From assembly GCA_963513935.1 (NCBI GenBank), contig OY740765.1:115635362-115699361 (forward strand): 64,000 bases of DNA, in the 5' to 3' direction. Of the stretch, positions 37,788 through 48,925 are shown piece by piece. The first letter of the stretch is position 1; every line of letters starts with the position of its first letter. A program made the translations under genes and the position numbers. The notes below the pieces were generated by a model. The model was not told where the DNA came from, ran no database searches, and saw only the letters and a program-made list of their open reading frames with translations. This DNA comes from Aphrophora alni. Taxonomy: Eukaryota > Arthropoda > Insecta > Hemiptera > Aphrophoridae.

Positions 37788-37829
37788 GTATCACTGAAGA
37801 GGACGACCTTGTTGAAACGCGTCTGATAC
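37788..37829 (+). ncRNA. Hammerhead ribozyme-like motif, CGCG type, shortened stem II
   Basis: Same as 21270 with stem I GTATCA/TGATAC and core CTGAAGA, GAAA, CGCG, UC intact. Three bases are missing from the 3' side of stem II, leaving GAC-GACCTT-GTT (three pairs, one G-U). The downstream tail GAATTGTGTTCTGTGTATTT also matches the 21145 element; the left arm is missing, so this is a truncated copy. Confidence 0.65.
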
Positions 37830-37889
37830 TTAGGCGTATTTTTTATGAGAATTGTGTTCTGTGTATTTGTTATACTGTAAGAAATTATA

Positions 37890-39443
37890 TAATAAAGTTT
37901 CTGGATTGTTTCGAATAATTTAAAATAATATTTGTGAGTCAATCACTTAAACTTAAATCTTTTGACGACAAATACCGGGTCTTTCAAAAATAAGTTAAAA
38001 CTTTAAATGGTCGTGGTTTAGTTATTTGTTCTACAATCCCCGAGAACAACTCTTTATTGTTTGCAATAATAGACTATAATTAGGATTTATTAAAATATCA
38101 GCTGTTAATTTTATCGCTATTTATTTGTTGCCATAGCAACGAGTTTTCTCATTGCTGACTAATTTCAAACACAGGAATTTAGTAGGTGGTAAACTTGTAG
38201 TAGTTTACAATCAATTAGAGGCTAATTCTTTTTTTCTTTCTTTTTTTTCTTCTTTTTTTTTCATCGTGACTGTAGTTAAATATCACTGAATACGGAGAAA
38301 TGTAGTGTAGGCCTATCCAGAAAGAGAATCGCGGCTACTTCATCCGTGTTAATAACCCTAACAATTAAGAATTTGGCTTATTTTAAAGTTGTTTTATTAA
38401 TTTCCGTTTAATTACAAACGAAATAATATACGTTATTTATTATATGTTATAAAAACAAATAAGCTAACTGAAGTTTTAACTTACTTTCGACAAACCCGGT
38501 ATTATTTTAATTTTATATGTCCTATTATAATATTTGCAAGTCTGACGTTGTCTCTATGAAGAGTGAAGACGAAGCGCTCGTAGCAAACGATCTAAAGAAA
38601 GAGGAGCTAATTTTATTTCGTTTTCAGATAATATATAAATACTATAGGCTTCTTAAGTTTAAACAAATTAATACATTTTGTTAATGTTTTGGAATTAACG
38701 CAGTTTCGTCACACTCTGTGTCTACATCTAAAAGCCGAGATACTAGACTTTCGTCCGATCCTGTATACAGAGGGTAAAAGTTAAATTGTTTCTTAGGCCT
38801 ACTATTAAATCTGAACAGGATCAAGTAAGCATAACTGTATATATAGAAGACTGGAAGATGCCCCTCTCTGATGGGCGTGTATCAAGAGGCGTGTCGGATT
38901 GATCCATAGCAGTAAATTCAGTAAGAGGTTTCACAAAGGTCATTAGTGTTCAGGGTATTCGCCATTAATTGGAATTACTCCATTTAACGTGTCGGGTAGT
39001 TAGGGAGGGGAACTTCTTACTGTCACTCCCAAAATTGTTCACTTAGAATTTTTTTTTTTAACTCGTTGGTTTTTGTTAAATGTCTTTAGGCTATAACGTT
39101 ATGTAATAAGTTACATTTAATGAATCATTTTCTAAAATCATTTTCATATTCATAATTTGTATGTCTTTTGCCTATCACGTGATGTTAATATAGGCTACAT
39201 GTTTATCTATAGTGAGTACGGTAGTGGCAATCCCAATGAAGCCTAGCTGGATCTACATATTTTTCATTTACTATTGGGTTAGATCCCACTCTTTAATATT
39301 TTTTATTCCGTCTCGGACATTTTTTGGAATTTCAACCCCACGATTTTTCTTTTCAAAAAAAATTAATTCCTTTAACTTGTCATAAAATTATGTTAATAGG
39401 TTTAGCAACAATCTTTAAAAGTAGGTTAAGTTAGGTGGTTATA
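37890..39443. other. AT-rich sequence with one inverted repeat
   Basis: No gene seen. TACCGGGTCTTTCAAAAATA then AGTTAAAACTT at 37972 is mirrored by AAGTTTTAACTTACTTTCGA then CAAACCCGGTA at 38472-38503, giving a ~530-bp foldback element. A T-rich tract lies at 38228-38262. Confidence 0.6.
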
Positions 39444-40186
39444 CAGTGTTACCAAAAAAAAATAAATCGGTGCAAAACTTCAGGAGCTCATTCCTCACAT
39501 CAAAACCAATGAAAAAGTTTATGTAAACATATTTCCTAAACTGCTTAGTTTTCTATCTAGCCGCCATTTTGTGTTTTTAACCTAAAAAAAAAATCATGTA
39601 TTTCTAACGGTAAATGATATTTAGTTTAAATTTTGCACGGTATTTAATGTTATAAAGACTCAATTTGATAAAAATAATTAGGCTAACGGAATTCCTTTAG
39701 GCTACTAATTTCAAAACGGCGGCTATTTAAACTTTTTAACGTCGAATATCTCAGAAACCGTAAATTTTACAAAATATTTTAGTTTCTTAACGACAAACTA
39801 ATTTTTGTGTGTTCACTCTGAACCTTGACGAGTAACTAAGTTATTGACAAAAAACTAAAAACATTAATTCCCGTTAATGGTCTACAACACCCAAGATTAG
39901 ACTAACCTCAAATCTGAGTGGGAAAGTATAATGAATCATTTTGATAAGTTGATAATTTGATAATTTTTCTCAAATTGAGTTTTTATAACACTAAGTAGCA
40001 TGCAAAATTCCAACTCTACATCATTTACCAGTGAAAAAATAAGATTTTTTTTAGGTTAAAAACACAAAATGGCGGCTAGATAGAAAAATAAGCAGTTTAG
40101 GAAATATGTTTACATAAACTTTTTCATTGGTTTTAACGTGAGGAATAAGCTCGTGAAGTTTTGGAACTATTTTTGGAAACATCCTG
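39444..40186. mobile_element. Foldback MITE, same family as 9856 (743 bp)
   Basis: TA then CAGTGTTACCAAAAAAAAAT at left; GGAAACATCCTG then TA at right. AACTTCAGGAGCTCATTCCT at 39478 is mirrored by AGGAATAAGCTCGTGAAGTT at 40141. TTAGTTTTCTATCTAGCCGC is mirrored by GCGGCTAGATAGAAAAATAA. The arms cover most of the element. Confidence 0.85.
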
Positions 40187-41589
40187 TATAGGCCTATAAC
40201 CGTGTGCATACCCGCGGATAAGCGATAAGGTTAATGGGGATAAATTGTGATGACGTAAGTCAATATGCATAACCAATGTCAAAAACTTTGTACTTTAGTC
40301 TATATCCATTCTATACCTACCAATGGCGATAATAAGTCAAATTAATCACAGTAGGCTACAAGCGTCTAATGTCTTGTAAACCATAGAATCAGCAACATTC
40401 ATTTATTTAGTTTTTTTGGTTAAAAACTCATTTATGTGATTAATTTTCAATTGAGAACATCATTTTATGACAAATTAAAGGTGATTTTTAAAAAAGTGTG
40501 GTTGAAATTCAGGAAAATATCCCAGATCTTTCTTTACCAACTGTTGGTTTCCTCCGAGCTGACGCTATAAGAGTATTATAGGTCTTTATTCTATGTTCTT
40601 TTGTAGCTTTTTGTTATAAGGCGATGATTCCTGGATTTTCGCCTTTAAACAACAAATCGGTATTGAAGAAAACAAAATTGTTTTAAATGAAGAGAATCCT
40701 TGATACAGTATATACCCGGTACAAATGGGGAAGGTAAACCCAAAACAGCCAGATTGGCTAAAGGTTTGCCTAATTTCATTCTCCAGGCGATGTCAATGAT
40801 GTGGTTTTCCTTACAAAGCTTGTCATTTTAAAAGGGACATTGTACAACCTATCTCGGCAATGTTAAATTTACTAACTTTATCCCTCTTTTTCTCATGAAC
40901 TATTAAAGAGTCTGACTTCAAATTTTTACTGCATATTTCTTGAACCGTTTTGAAACATAGAACAACAATATTTGATATTGAACAATATTTTATTGTCATT
41001 TTGAATTTTTTCAAAAGTAATTATATTTTCCAGTTTTTCTTTAGTCTATCAATTTTGTATGAAGTTTCTAATAAATCTATAAAGACATTGTTCAACATCT
41101 GTAAGGATGTTAGGAATGTGTTTAGTGAAATTTTCAAGCCAATATCCTGAATCCTTTTAGAGAAAAATGTACATTTGTCTCGGAAATGGGTAAAACTTTT
41201 TTATTTATATAAAAATATGTTATGCAGGTGTGGTTAGGTTAAAACATATTACATTTTACATTAAAATATTGCTTCCTCATAATCCATATTCTTTTCACTT
41301 TCTTTCTTTTTTCTGCTCTTACCTGTTTCCTCTTTTTTTCTGTTCATCTTGAAACTTTTTCATCAACTCAAACTATAAGATAAACTAACCATTAACATTA
41401 TTTGTAGGCTAAATCACAACTTCATATGTTGAAACGTATGTTAGTTGTCAGTTCAAATTGTAGAATATAATCGATCATCACTACAAAAATATAAAATGAA
41501 ATCTTGAGTTACATCAAATTAACTATGTATGCAAACTTCAAGTGTGTAAGGGTATTTGACGCGGTACTATAAATCAATGTAATTTTCGA
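40187..41589. other. AT-rich sequence; family E right-end fragment at 40550-40648
   Basis: CGAGCTGACGCTATAAGAGT and GGATTTTCGCCTTTAAAC are the last 100 bp of family E (compare 22646-22732 and 55615-55715). Nothing else was recognised. The two overlapping frames at 40823-41150 are Phe/Ile/Lys-rich without a domain. Confidence 0.5.
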
Positions 41590-42030
41590 AGCTGTACCAG
41601 AATGTGAATTAGCCTCCACTCGCGTAGGTTCACATTTTCATGGGAAGTTTGTATTAGAAATTACATTTTTGACAATAACTATTTATCACTGTAGAGAGGT
41701 GGGGTTGGTACAATTAAATGCAGAATTAAAATCTACAAATTTTTATGTAATTTAGTGTGTTATACGTTGAATAACACACGAGATATGAACAAAAAAAATT
41801 ATATATAATGAAAATGGCAACCACTATCAATTCGCTTTTCTGAATTTCAGTAGGGTTCTACATGATTATACACTATAGTCCTCTACACCAATTTTTATGA
41901 TCCTACCTTAATTTTATTTTTAAGGCCACTATAAAGTTTAACTATAATGACGACAGACGGACGGTATGTCGAAATTCAAGAGGCCGTGAAACGTAAATAT
42001 CGCTCAAAAATCGAAGGTGGAAATTGTTTA
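41590..42030 (+). repeat. Dispersed repeat family B copy
   Basis: CTCCACTCGCGTAGG, TGAATAACACACGAGATATG and ATTTCAGTAGGGTTCTACAT match the copy at 6800-7540 in order and orientation. Confidence 0.75.
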
Positions 42031-42199
42031 CGATTACGAAACTTTGTAGGCTACTAAGTAAGTAATAATTTCTAATCTGAAATTTAGACAATCGTGTAAA
42101 ACTTTTACAATTAACAAACTTTATACTAAGTGATAATTTTTAACTTCAAATGTAGATAATCTTGTCGAAATTTTGTAGGCTACTATTCCTAACTATTTA

Positions 42200-42865
42200 C
42201 TCAGTAATAACTTCTAACTTGAAATTTACACAATCGTGTCGTAACCTGAAATTTAAACGATTGTGTCGAAATTTGTAAAGACCACAAGAATCCGACTCCA
42301 TCCAATTCCATGCTCGTCACTGTGCTCATTAGCCTGTCTTTGGAACAGGCTACGACAAGCGTACCCCTATCCATATAACATCCTGAAAATCTAGGTAGTG
42401 AGCCAACATCAAGCTTTTGGAACACCTCCAGGAACTTCAGTTGCAGATTAAGTCTTTGGCCCTCCGTCAACTTATGACCGGGACCTAGGGACTACTGCTA
42501 TCTTTTTTGAAAATAAAGCATCGCTAAAGGTTTGAGATTTTGTGGAGGTATGATCCCCTCTCGTCTTACCTTCTGTGGTCTCGTCTTTTGGATGATAGTT
42601 GAAAGGCGATAAAGGGCTCGTCCCTCACTACCTTAACCCACCTTCATTAGCTTTGGATTAGTCAGAGGTGGAATCCGCTTCCAAAGGCCTAACAGTTTGG
42701 CTCTCGGAGCTGGTGCCAGGCCCAGTCCTGTATGTGCACTTATTCCACCTCCTAGGACCAAATGTCTCGCCTTTTGGTGAAAGCTCGGCTTTGAGAGCAA
42801 TATTGCGCATCGATTTGGTTCACTTCTTCTTTTCTTTCATTGCCATGTCGATCAATTGCTGAGTA
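42200..42865 (-). pseudogene. Retrotransposon gag-like relic with a DUF4780-type block
   Basis: The open piece 42470-42201 reads MTEGQRLNLQLKFLEVFQKL then LPRFSGCYMDRGTLVVACSK. The F.GCY.DRG.L...C block followed by a Leu/Trp-rich stretch resembles DUF4780, a domain common in insect retrotransposon gag-like proteins. Upstream (42860-42660), a shifted frame gives KAELSPKGETFGPRRWNKCT and SSESQTVRPLEADSTSD, plausible low-complexity gag leader. Base composition is GC-richer than the surroundings, consistent with imported coding DNA. Stops and shifts make it inactive. Confidence 0.5.
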
Positions 42866-43190
42866 CCCTGATCGATCTCTGAATGAAGGTGCTAACTGTT
42901 TTCGCTGATGGGGTTGAGTAAAGGATCTCCCTCCTTCATATCAATAGGAATAGGCGACCTCCTTGAACTGGCGTCCATTGGAATGGCATTAGACGTCTCA
43001 GGATGAGATCTCAGCTTGGACCTCAGCTGATGGTTCTACAGTCTCGCTATATTTATCGGGTTTTATGGATCCCATAAAAATTCCACAAGTAGCTAGGGAT
43101 TTATTGGTCTACATGGACAGAGCCACGCATGCCCAGGTTAAGCTAAATACTCTGAGAGATCGCCTGGTATCTCAGAGAGCATAACCCGTT
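42866..43190. other. GC-richer segment, possibly coding relic, unassigned
   Basis: Composition stays like the gag relic beside it. A 41-codon + strand stretch (about 43059-43181) reads QVARDLLVYMDRATHAQVKL, but it runs opposite to the gag relic and I cannot assign it. Confidence 0.3.
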
Positions 43191-43204
43191 AGAGATACGT
43201 AGCC

Positions 43205-43590
43205 TGTTATTATATATAACTCGATTTTTTTTTACATGTAGAAAAAATACAAAACACCATTTTTTTGTCGTTAAACGAAGGAACTTTTTTGTCTCTTGTA
43301 CATTTCTTATAACATTAACAGTTTCTAGGTATTTGGTGTTAAACATTTTAAATGGCTGCCATTTTGAAATGATTAAAGGGAATCAGTTGACAATCTTTTC
43401 TTAAATTAAGCGTTTATGCCGCGAAGTAGCCTATTATGCAAAATTTCAACTCCGTATCATTTTTCGTTCAAAAAATATAAGTTTGTTTGTTCAAAACCCA
43501 AAATGGCGGTTAGATAGACAACTAAACATTTTAGGGTGTATGTTCGCATGAAAGTTTGATTTAAATCACCATTAGAATATGTCTTAAAAG
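43205..43590. repeat. Half of a foldback element of the 9856/39444 family
   Basis: CGTATCATTTTTCGTTCAAA, AAAATGGCGGTTAGATAGAC and AACTAAACATTTTAGG match the right half of 39444-40186 (about 40015-40105). No left half or TA-flanked end was found. Confidence 0.55.
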
Positions 43591-43946
43591 TTTCTTCGTG
43601 TCTTCGTGGCACAACCAACATAAATTAAAAACTACAATAAAATACAAATTAATTAAAAATTAAAAATAAATTATTACTACTTAATACAAAATATTCATTA
43701 ACTAAAATAGATATATATGTTTATAAATTCCTTATTGGCGTCAAGAAAAAGTGAGTTTTTTTTATTGAATAGGGCTACAGCTGCTTTCTCAACATGTTGA
43801 CAACATCAGGCGGAGCACATTTGATAGGCCTATACACTAGACATCGCGTGCACAATACACTGAATTACAGAAAACACAATACATAATTAAATGGAGTGAT
43901 GCACATGTTCTATACCCCAATAACGTATTTATATACATAGCCTATA

Positions 43947-44195
43947 CATGGTGTTTCTGTAATGCGCGGTGATAATTCAGGGGGTGGTATTAAGAAAAAG
44001 TTCATATTAACATATGTCCGGTAACGCTTCTTTTACCAGTTATTCCCTATTTTGTTTGTTTTACTAAATAATTTATATCTATTGAACGGCTTAATCGATT
44101 GAATATATAGACTACTATATATAGGAAATGTTTTCTTTATTTCACCCCTTATAACCACCCCCTGAATTAAATCCGCGCATTACAGAAACATCCTG
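43947..44195. mobile_element. Short foldback MITE of the 4814 family (249 bp)
   Basis: CATGGTGTTTCTGTAATGCG with GATAATTCAGGGGGTGG at left; CCACCCCCTGAATTAAATCC and GCGCATTACAGAAACATCCTG at right, TA on both sides. The right half interior is deleted relative to 4814. It is separated by only a few bases from the next element. Confidence 0.85.
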
Positions 44196-44201
44196 TATAT
44201 A

Positions 44202-44997
44202 CAACGTGATTTGGAACTGCACGCCAATCCTTCGGGAAATGATTCTATAGCTAAAAATAAGATAAAAAGTTTATAGCCCCCCGATTTTTGATCTACCGGT
44301 AATATGCGGCCCATATTGAATTTCACGGGGCATAAATTACGAAGCAAATTTTGTGGTACTATACGTTTTGTGATCTGAAAATTTGTAAAAAATAGATCCT
44401 AGAAACGTGTCTTTTGTAGTTTTTCAGAAAATTAATGTAAAACTCCCAAGAATATAGTCGGAAAACACAATTAAAAAAAATTGCGTTTGTGTTAATTTAT
44501 GTGAACAATGTCAATAAAAACTGAAAGGATTTTTTAAAATAGCATTATTTGATTCTTAAGGCCTAAAATAAAAAACGATTTGGAGAAAACAATTCTACGG
44601 AATTCGAAAATGTTTTGTTTATAGTCTATTCTTGGGTGTTGTAGACAATTACCAAGAAATTAAACTTTTTAAATTTTGTAGTTAACTCGGTTATCTTTTA
44701 CGGAACAGAAAAAATGAAAAATGATTTTTTTTTGTTATAAGAGGAAAACCGTTGCTTTTCAAGATATTTGTCATTTAAAATTTTTTAAACCTTCGCCATT
44801 TAAAAAAAGTTGCAAATAAAGTTTTGGGTTTCTTGGTATACTGGTAAAAGGTTACATAAATAATGCGTTACCAAATCTTCGCTCAATATCTTATCTACTT
44901 CCAAAGATATAGTGTCTTTAAAACATAAAATAACAGTCAGTCAGGAAACGAATGGAATCATTTCCCGAGATATTGCCGGGCAGTTCGGAATACGCTG
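44202..44997. mobile_element. Foldback MITE with CAACGTGATTTGGAACTGC ends (796 bp)
   Basis: TA then CAACGTGATTTGGAACTGCA and CGGGAAATGATTCTAT at left. Right, inverted: CAGCGTATTCCGAACTGC and CGGGAAATGATTCCAT, then TA. It carries superfamily modules inside but has end sequences unlike the other members. It begins four bases after the end of the 43947 element. Confidence 0.75.
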
Positions 44998-45164
44998 TAT
45001 ATTATTTAACAAGTCTGAAGGAAATTATGGAAAAAATGAATAAAAGAGATAAAACACTCAATATATATTTTTAAACACATAAAATTTAAAATACGAAAAA
45101 AGCAAAAATAATATTTACTGAGACCTAAAAAAAGAATGTACTTAAACAGCCTTTCAAAGAAAAA

Positions 45165-45400
45165 ACTGAACTATTAAGAAGACAGAAAGATACCGTGGAT
45201 AAATGAAGTGCATCGAAACCTAAAACATATTGGAGTAAAAGTCCAATGGACGACGGATACTAGCTCAAAGGAAAAGTAACAGAAATTAAGGATTTGACCA
45301 CAAAGAAAACCGAAAGAAAAAAGACGGCCATGCCGGAAGAAAAAAGACAGAGACGAAGCCAAAGGATGAAGGAGTTCTGGCGGGGGGAAAAATTGAGGTT
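45165..45400 (+). pseudogene. LINE ORF2 C-terminal relic (tentative)
   Basis: One frame reads KIPWINEVHRNLKHIGVKVQ, similar to the RW..D...DL...G...W tail seen at the end of many LINE ORF2 proteins. A second frame downstream reads MPEEKRQRRSQRMKEFWRG, resembling the (S)ERMK.FW repeats of some arthropod LINE tails. No catalytic domain is present. The adenine-rich run upstream (45000-45140) is not diagnostic. Confidence 0.35.
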
Positions 45401-45959
45401 ATGTCAACTTAGTTCATAGTAGGCTGAAACGAATTTATTTTAACTAATAACGAAAATGAACACCAATATAACAATTATAATAAAATTATTACAATATTTT
45501 TGATTCAACAAACCATTAACAAAACAACAAATTTTAATCACATCATAGTCTGTACAATGAAAAAATAATTTCATCACACTCAGGGCATCACACCACACCT
45601 TGTTTTATCCATATAATGTACCTTAAACGGTTTTGCATAAATTATTAAGCAGTTTTGAATAGGTTTGACGTTTCACAAGCGACACGAGGATACGGTAAAA
45701 GATTATACATGACTCTTCTATGAATTGGAATCACAAACATTGTTCACCCCTTTCTTGTAGTTTTCGTACTTGCAACTGCGGTAAAAACAAGCTTTTTGCC
45801 AAATAAGTGGGCACTTTTTTGTAGTATGGCATGCAATATTGTTAGTATAGACCTATTAATGATCTTATACCACAAAGTTTAAAAAAGAAATTTACATACA
45901 TTTTTTTGTATACGGTTGTAAGCTTGAAATAAGCCCAAATTCAAATTTTATAAAGTTGG

Positions 45960-46075
45960 TTTCAAGCCCAGACCGAGACCGAGATGAGACTTAGGCAGGT
46001 CTCGTTTCCAATTGTCGTGTCTCGATCTCGGAATCTAAAATCTCGTCTCGATCTCGAGTCTCGTGAGTACAGTAT
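45960..46075. repeat. TCTCGATCTCG-type cryptic repeat with inverted start
   Basis: GACCGAGACCGAGATGAGAC at 45970 is followed by repeated TCTCGATCTCG blocks (46018-46065). The two orientations can pair into a hairpin. Confidence 0.6.
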
Positions 46076-46527
46076 CCATTTCGGTTTTGCCTGCTGAACC
46101 CTTAAGAACAGTCACAAAAACTTCATCCATGCTTGGTAGAATGGCTAAATTATCAAGATTAGATCAAGGGCAAAGGGTTTTTAACCTCTTACAGATAGGA
46201 CGCTTGATCTGTTCTACTCGACGTCAGTTTTTCAAAATTGGGCAGCGTATGAAGTAAGGGGGGGGGGTGTGGGTGGGTTAAATGTCAACATATCACTCGA
46301 ATGAGCGTTATGACGTGCACACAAAAGCTAAATAGATTTCAGAATTGTATTTGTGAGAACTAATATTTGCAAATTGTGTGACAAATTTAGGGTGGGTTTA
46401 ATGTATAAGACCACCCAAGCATCAGCAACTCTATGGGAGCACTGTACTGGAACCGGCAATGGCCAACCAACTGGAAGCTTATTATCATAATTTGTGAATG
46501 ATTTCATTAAACAATCCGACACTGAAA

Positions 46528-46530
<3 letters not shown>

Positions 46531-46593
<63 letters not shown>

Positions 46594-46960
46594 CCTTCAT
46601 CCTTTCTCGTTTCCTTTCTTTCTGTCTCTTTCTCCATCCTAATTTCTCTTATTTCTTAATCCTCCACCTTATTGTTTCCTTCTCCCTTTCTCGGTCATTT
46701 CCTCTATATTCTTCTAATTCACGCCGTCTCTTACCCTATCTATTTCTTCCTTTTTTTTTGTCTCCTTCTCTTATTTCCCCTTCTTTTATCACTTCCTCTA
46801 TCTCATTTTCCCTCTTTTAGTGTTTTGATTTATTTATTTCTTCTTCTTTCTGTCTCTTTCTAATCCTTCCTTTCTCCTCTCTTTGAGGCTCTCTCTGTCT
46901 CTTTTTATTATTCTCGTCTTTTTTGTTGTACCCATTTCTTTCAAATATTAATGAAATGAA
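46531..46960. repeat. (CT)n microsatellite and following polypyrimidine tract
   Basis: A pure CT run at 46531-46589 grades into about 370 bp of C/T-rich sequence with TTTCTTTCT and CTCTTTC motifs. Long Leu/Ser/Phe-rich frames through it are compositional artefacts. Confidence 0.9.
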
Positions 46961-48322
46961 TATTAATTAACCAGTGGCCAAATTACTATGGTTTACAAAT
47001 ATATATTTTTTAATGAAACTTGAACGCCTCGATTTTAATTAAATACGACTAACTCTGAGGACGTGTTATTTTTATTTTATTTATTATTATTATTATTTTT
47101 TTTTTTAGTTTTTGCTTGACAACTACAGAACTGACATGTTTAGTGACGATTACTTTTGGTTCGTTTTTATTTGGTTTTGGGGGTGAGTGAGTGAGAAAGT
47201 TTGTGCATTACTTGTGCGCGCGGTTCACTATTCAATACGATATGTAAGTAGCTAAGCTTAATAAATAATAATCACAGAGCACTGGTGAAGATTATGATGA
47301 CATAAACTAGGCTAAATGTTATACATTAATGTGTTATTGTGTCGGAGCCAAATGTTCTGTGAACCGTTGTTATATCTAAGTGTTCGCGGGTGTTGTTGGC
47401 AAAGGACTCTTGAAGCGACAAATCACCTTCTTCCTTCATCCTTCATCCTTCTTGTCCTTGTGTTTTCTTCTGACTTAGGCTACCTTACAACCTGAGTCGA
47501 TTTACACCAGCTGAATACTGCAATGCCGATTCTTACTGAAGACGTGAGGATCATAATTTAATTGTACACAAAATATATAAACCCTTAAGAATTACAGTTT
47601 TATTTACAGAATTAAGTAATGTAATTTATAGTGAGAGAGAAAATAAATAATAAAAGGTAAATTTTTTATTAATTTTTGCACACCAAAAATGTATTACTTA
47701 TGATGATAGTCTTTCGCAGATCTAATTTGTTAACACAAATTAATGTTATGATTACTCTAATGAATCATCTGTTGCTAAATTTGTAAACGTTGTTATGGTA
47801 ACGAAATGGTTTTAACTTTCAAGAAATAAACAGACGATTTGTAAGTTACTAGGCTTAGTGTGACATTTTTCAACGCAGACAACTTTTAACTCGTGTCAAA
47901 AAATTTAATATCTTATATCGTCACTACCGATTTTTTTTTTCACGTGCTGTTTAAAGACGAAAAACTTCTCAGTCATCATCGGGTTAAAAAATTTAAATAG
48001 TTCTCCCCCCTCCCCCTAGTTCTCGTATACTTTAATGGTGTCCTAAAAAAAATCGTATACCTACATTGATAATTGTACCACGGCAATTGTGTACATAGGG
48101 AATTTCCAAAGGGTTGAGCAGATGGTCGATCAGGTAAGGATCACCTTCGGAGTGACAATTGCGTACATCCTGGATTGAAGGAGGGGGGGGGATTTTTCCC
48201 ATCACATTTTTACCAGGCTTTGGCCTGGCAAAACTATTAATACTGAAATCATTTTGTTTTTGAATTTCGGTTTTGAGGAGAAATATCATCACTTCATACC
48301 TGAGGGTATGGTTTAATCTAAG
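46961..48322. other. Intergenic sequence; family E scrap at 47040-47220
   Basis: GAGGACGTGTTATTTTTATT and GTGACGATTACTTTTGGTTC (compare 9697-9716 and 21600-21800) mark a fragment of the family E right part. No gene was found. The 86-codon frame at 48292-48032 (-) has no recognisable domain. Confidence 0.45.
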
Positions 48323-48384
48323 TTACCTTCTTTAACAATAAGTTACCTTATATGGGTTCCGCCACGTGACTTCCTTCTTGATTT

Positions 48385-48430
48385 ACACTTACGCGTTTCG
48401 GAGCGTATATACTCCATCCTCAGAGTTTAT
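48385..48430 (-). ncRNA. Hammerhead ribozyme-like motif, CGCG type (left arm)
   Basis: Minus strand: AAACT, CTGAGGA, a spare T, stem II GGAG-(loop)-CTCC, GAAA, CGCG, UA, then AGTGT. Core bases are all present. Stem I pairs 4 of 5. The spare base before stem II is the same deviation as in the 21270 motif. Confidence 0.6.
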
Positions 48431-48623
48431 CCAAATTAACATCACAGACAAACATATAACATTTAACACTGTTATATAAGAGTTGTTCGAAGGCATAGAA
48501 ACCATGCGCACCGTGTGTGGCGCGATGTTTTTATATAACTGTGTTCTTTATATAATAGTGTTAAGTGTTATATGTTTTACTGTGATGTTAAATTATAATG
48601 TGTGACCAACTCTATTAAGGGGA

Positions 48624-48665
48624 AAACTCTGAGGATGGAGTATAATCTCTGAAACGCGTAAGTTT
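48624..48665 (+). ncRNA. Hammerhead ribozyme-like motif, CGCG type (right arm)
   Basis: Stem I AAACT (48624-48628) pairs perfectly with AGTTT (48661-48665). Core CTGAGGA at 48629-48635, GAAA at 48651-48654, CGCG, and UA before the predicted cut. Stem II (GGAG against CTCT) is imperfect in this arm, unlike the left arm. Confidence 0.58.
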
Positions 48666-48925
48666 CAATCAAGAAAGAAGTCACGTGGCGGAGGCCATAT
48701 AAGGTAACTTATTGTTAATTTAACAACCGTGACTTGGACACCAAACAAAATGAATCTTACCTTCTTTATTTAATCTAGGTTCAATATAAGAAAACATAGT
48801 TGCCCTTACCCTTTGAGATCATAAAGGCCATTCCACACTGCACAAATGAGACAGTTCACACTGCAGAGCCACGGCCACGCGCTACGCCCGCTAACTTTAC
48901 ACGCGTGGCTATCATCTTACCGTCT

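Larger units (their letters stand above)
48335..48756. mobile_element. 422-bp palindromic element with two opposed hammerhead-like motifs, 12-bp target duplication
   Basis: The direct repeat TTACCTTCTTTA flanks it at 48323-48334 and 48757-48768. Arms 48335-48480 and 48548-48722 are inverted copies: ACAATAAGTTACCTTATATG and CCACGTGACTTCCTTCTTGA each have inverted partners in the right arm, as does AACATCACAGACAAACATAT. Each arm carries one hammerhead-like core, pointing toward the element's ends. About 34 bp at the right lie outside the palindrome. It has no coding capacity. Confidence 0.78.

Noticed and set aside
42866..43190. Plus-strand 41-codon stretch as an exon
   Set aside because: No start, no convincing splice sites and opposite orientation to the neighbouring gag relic; kept only as an open question.
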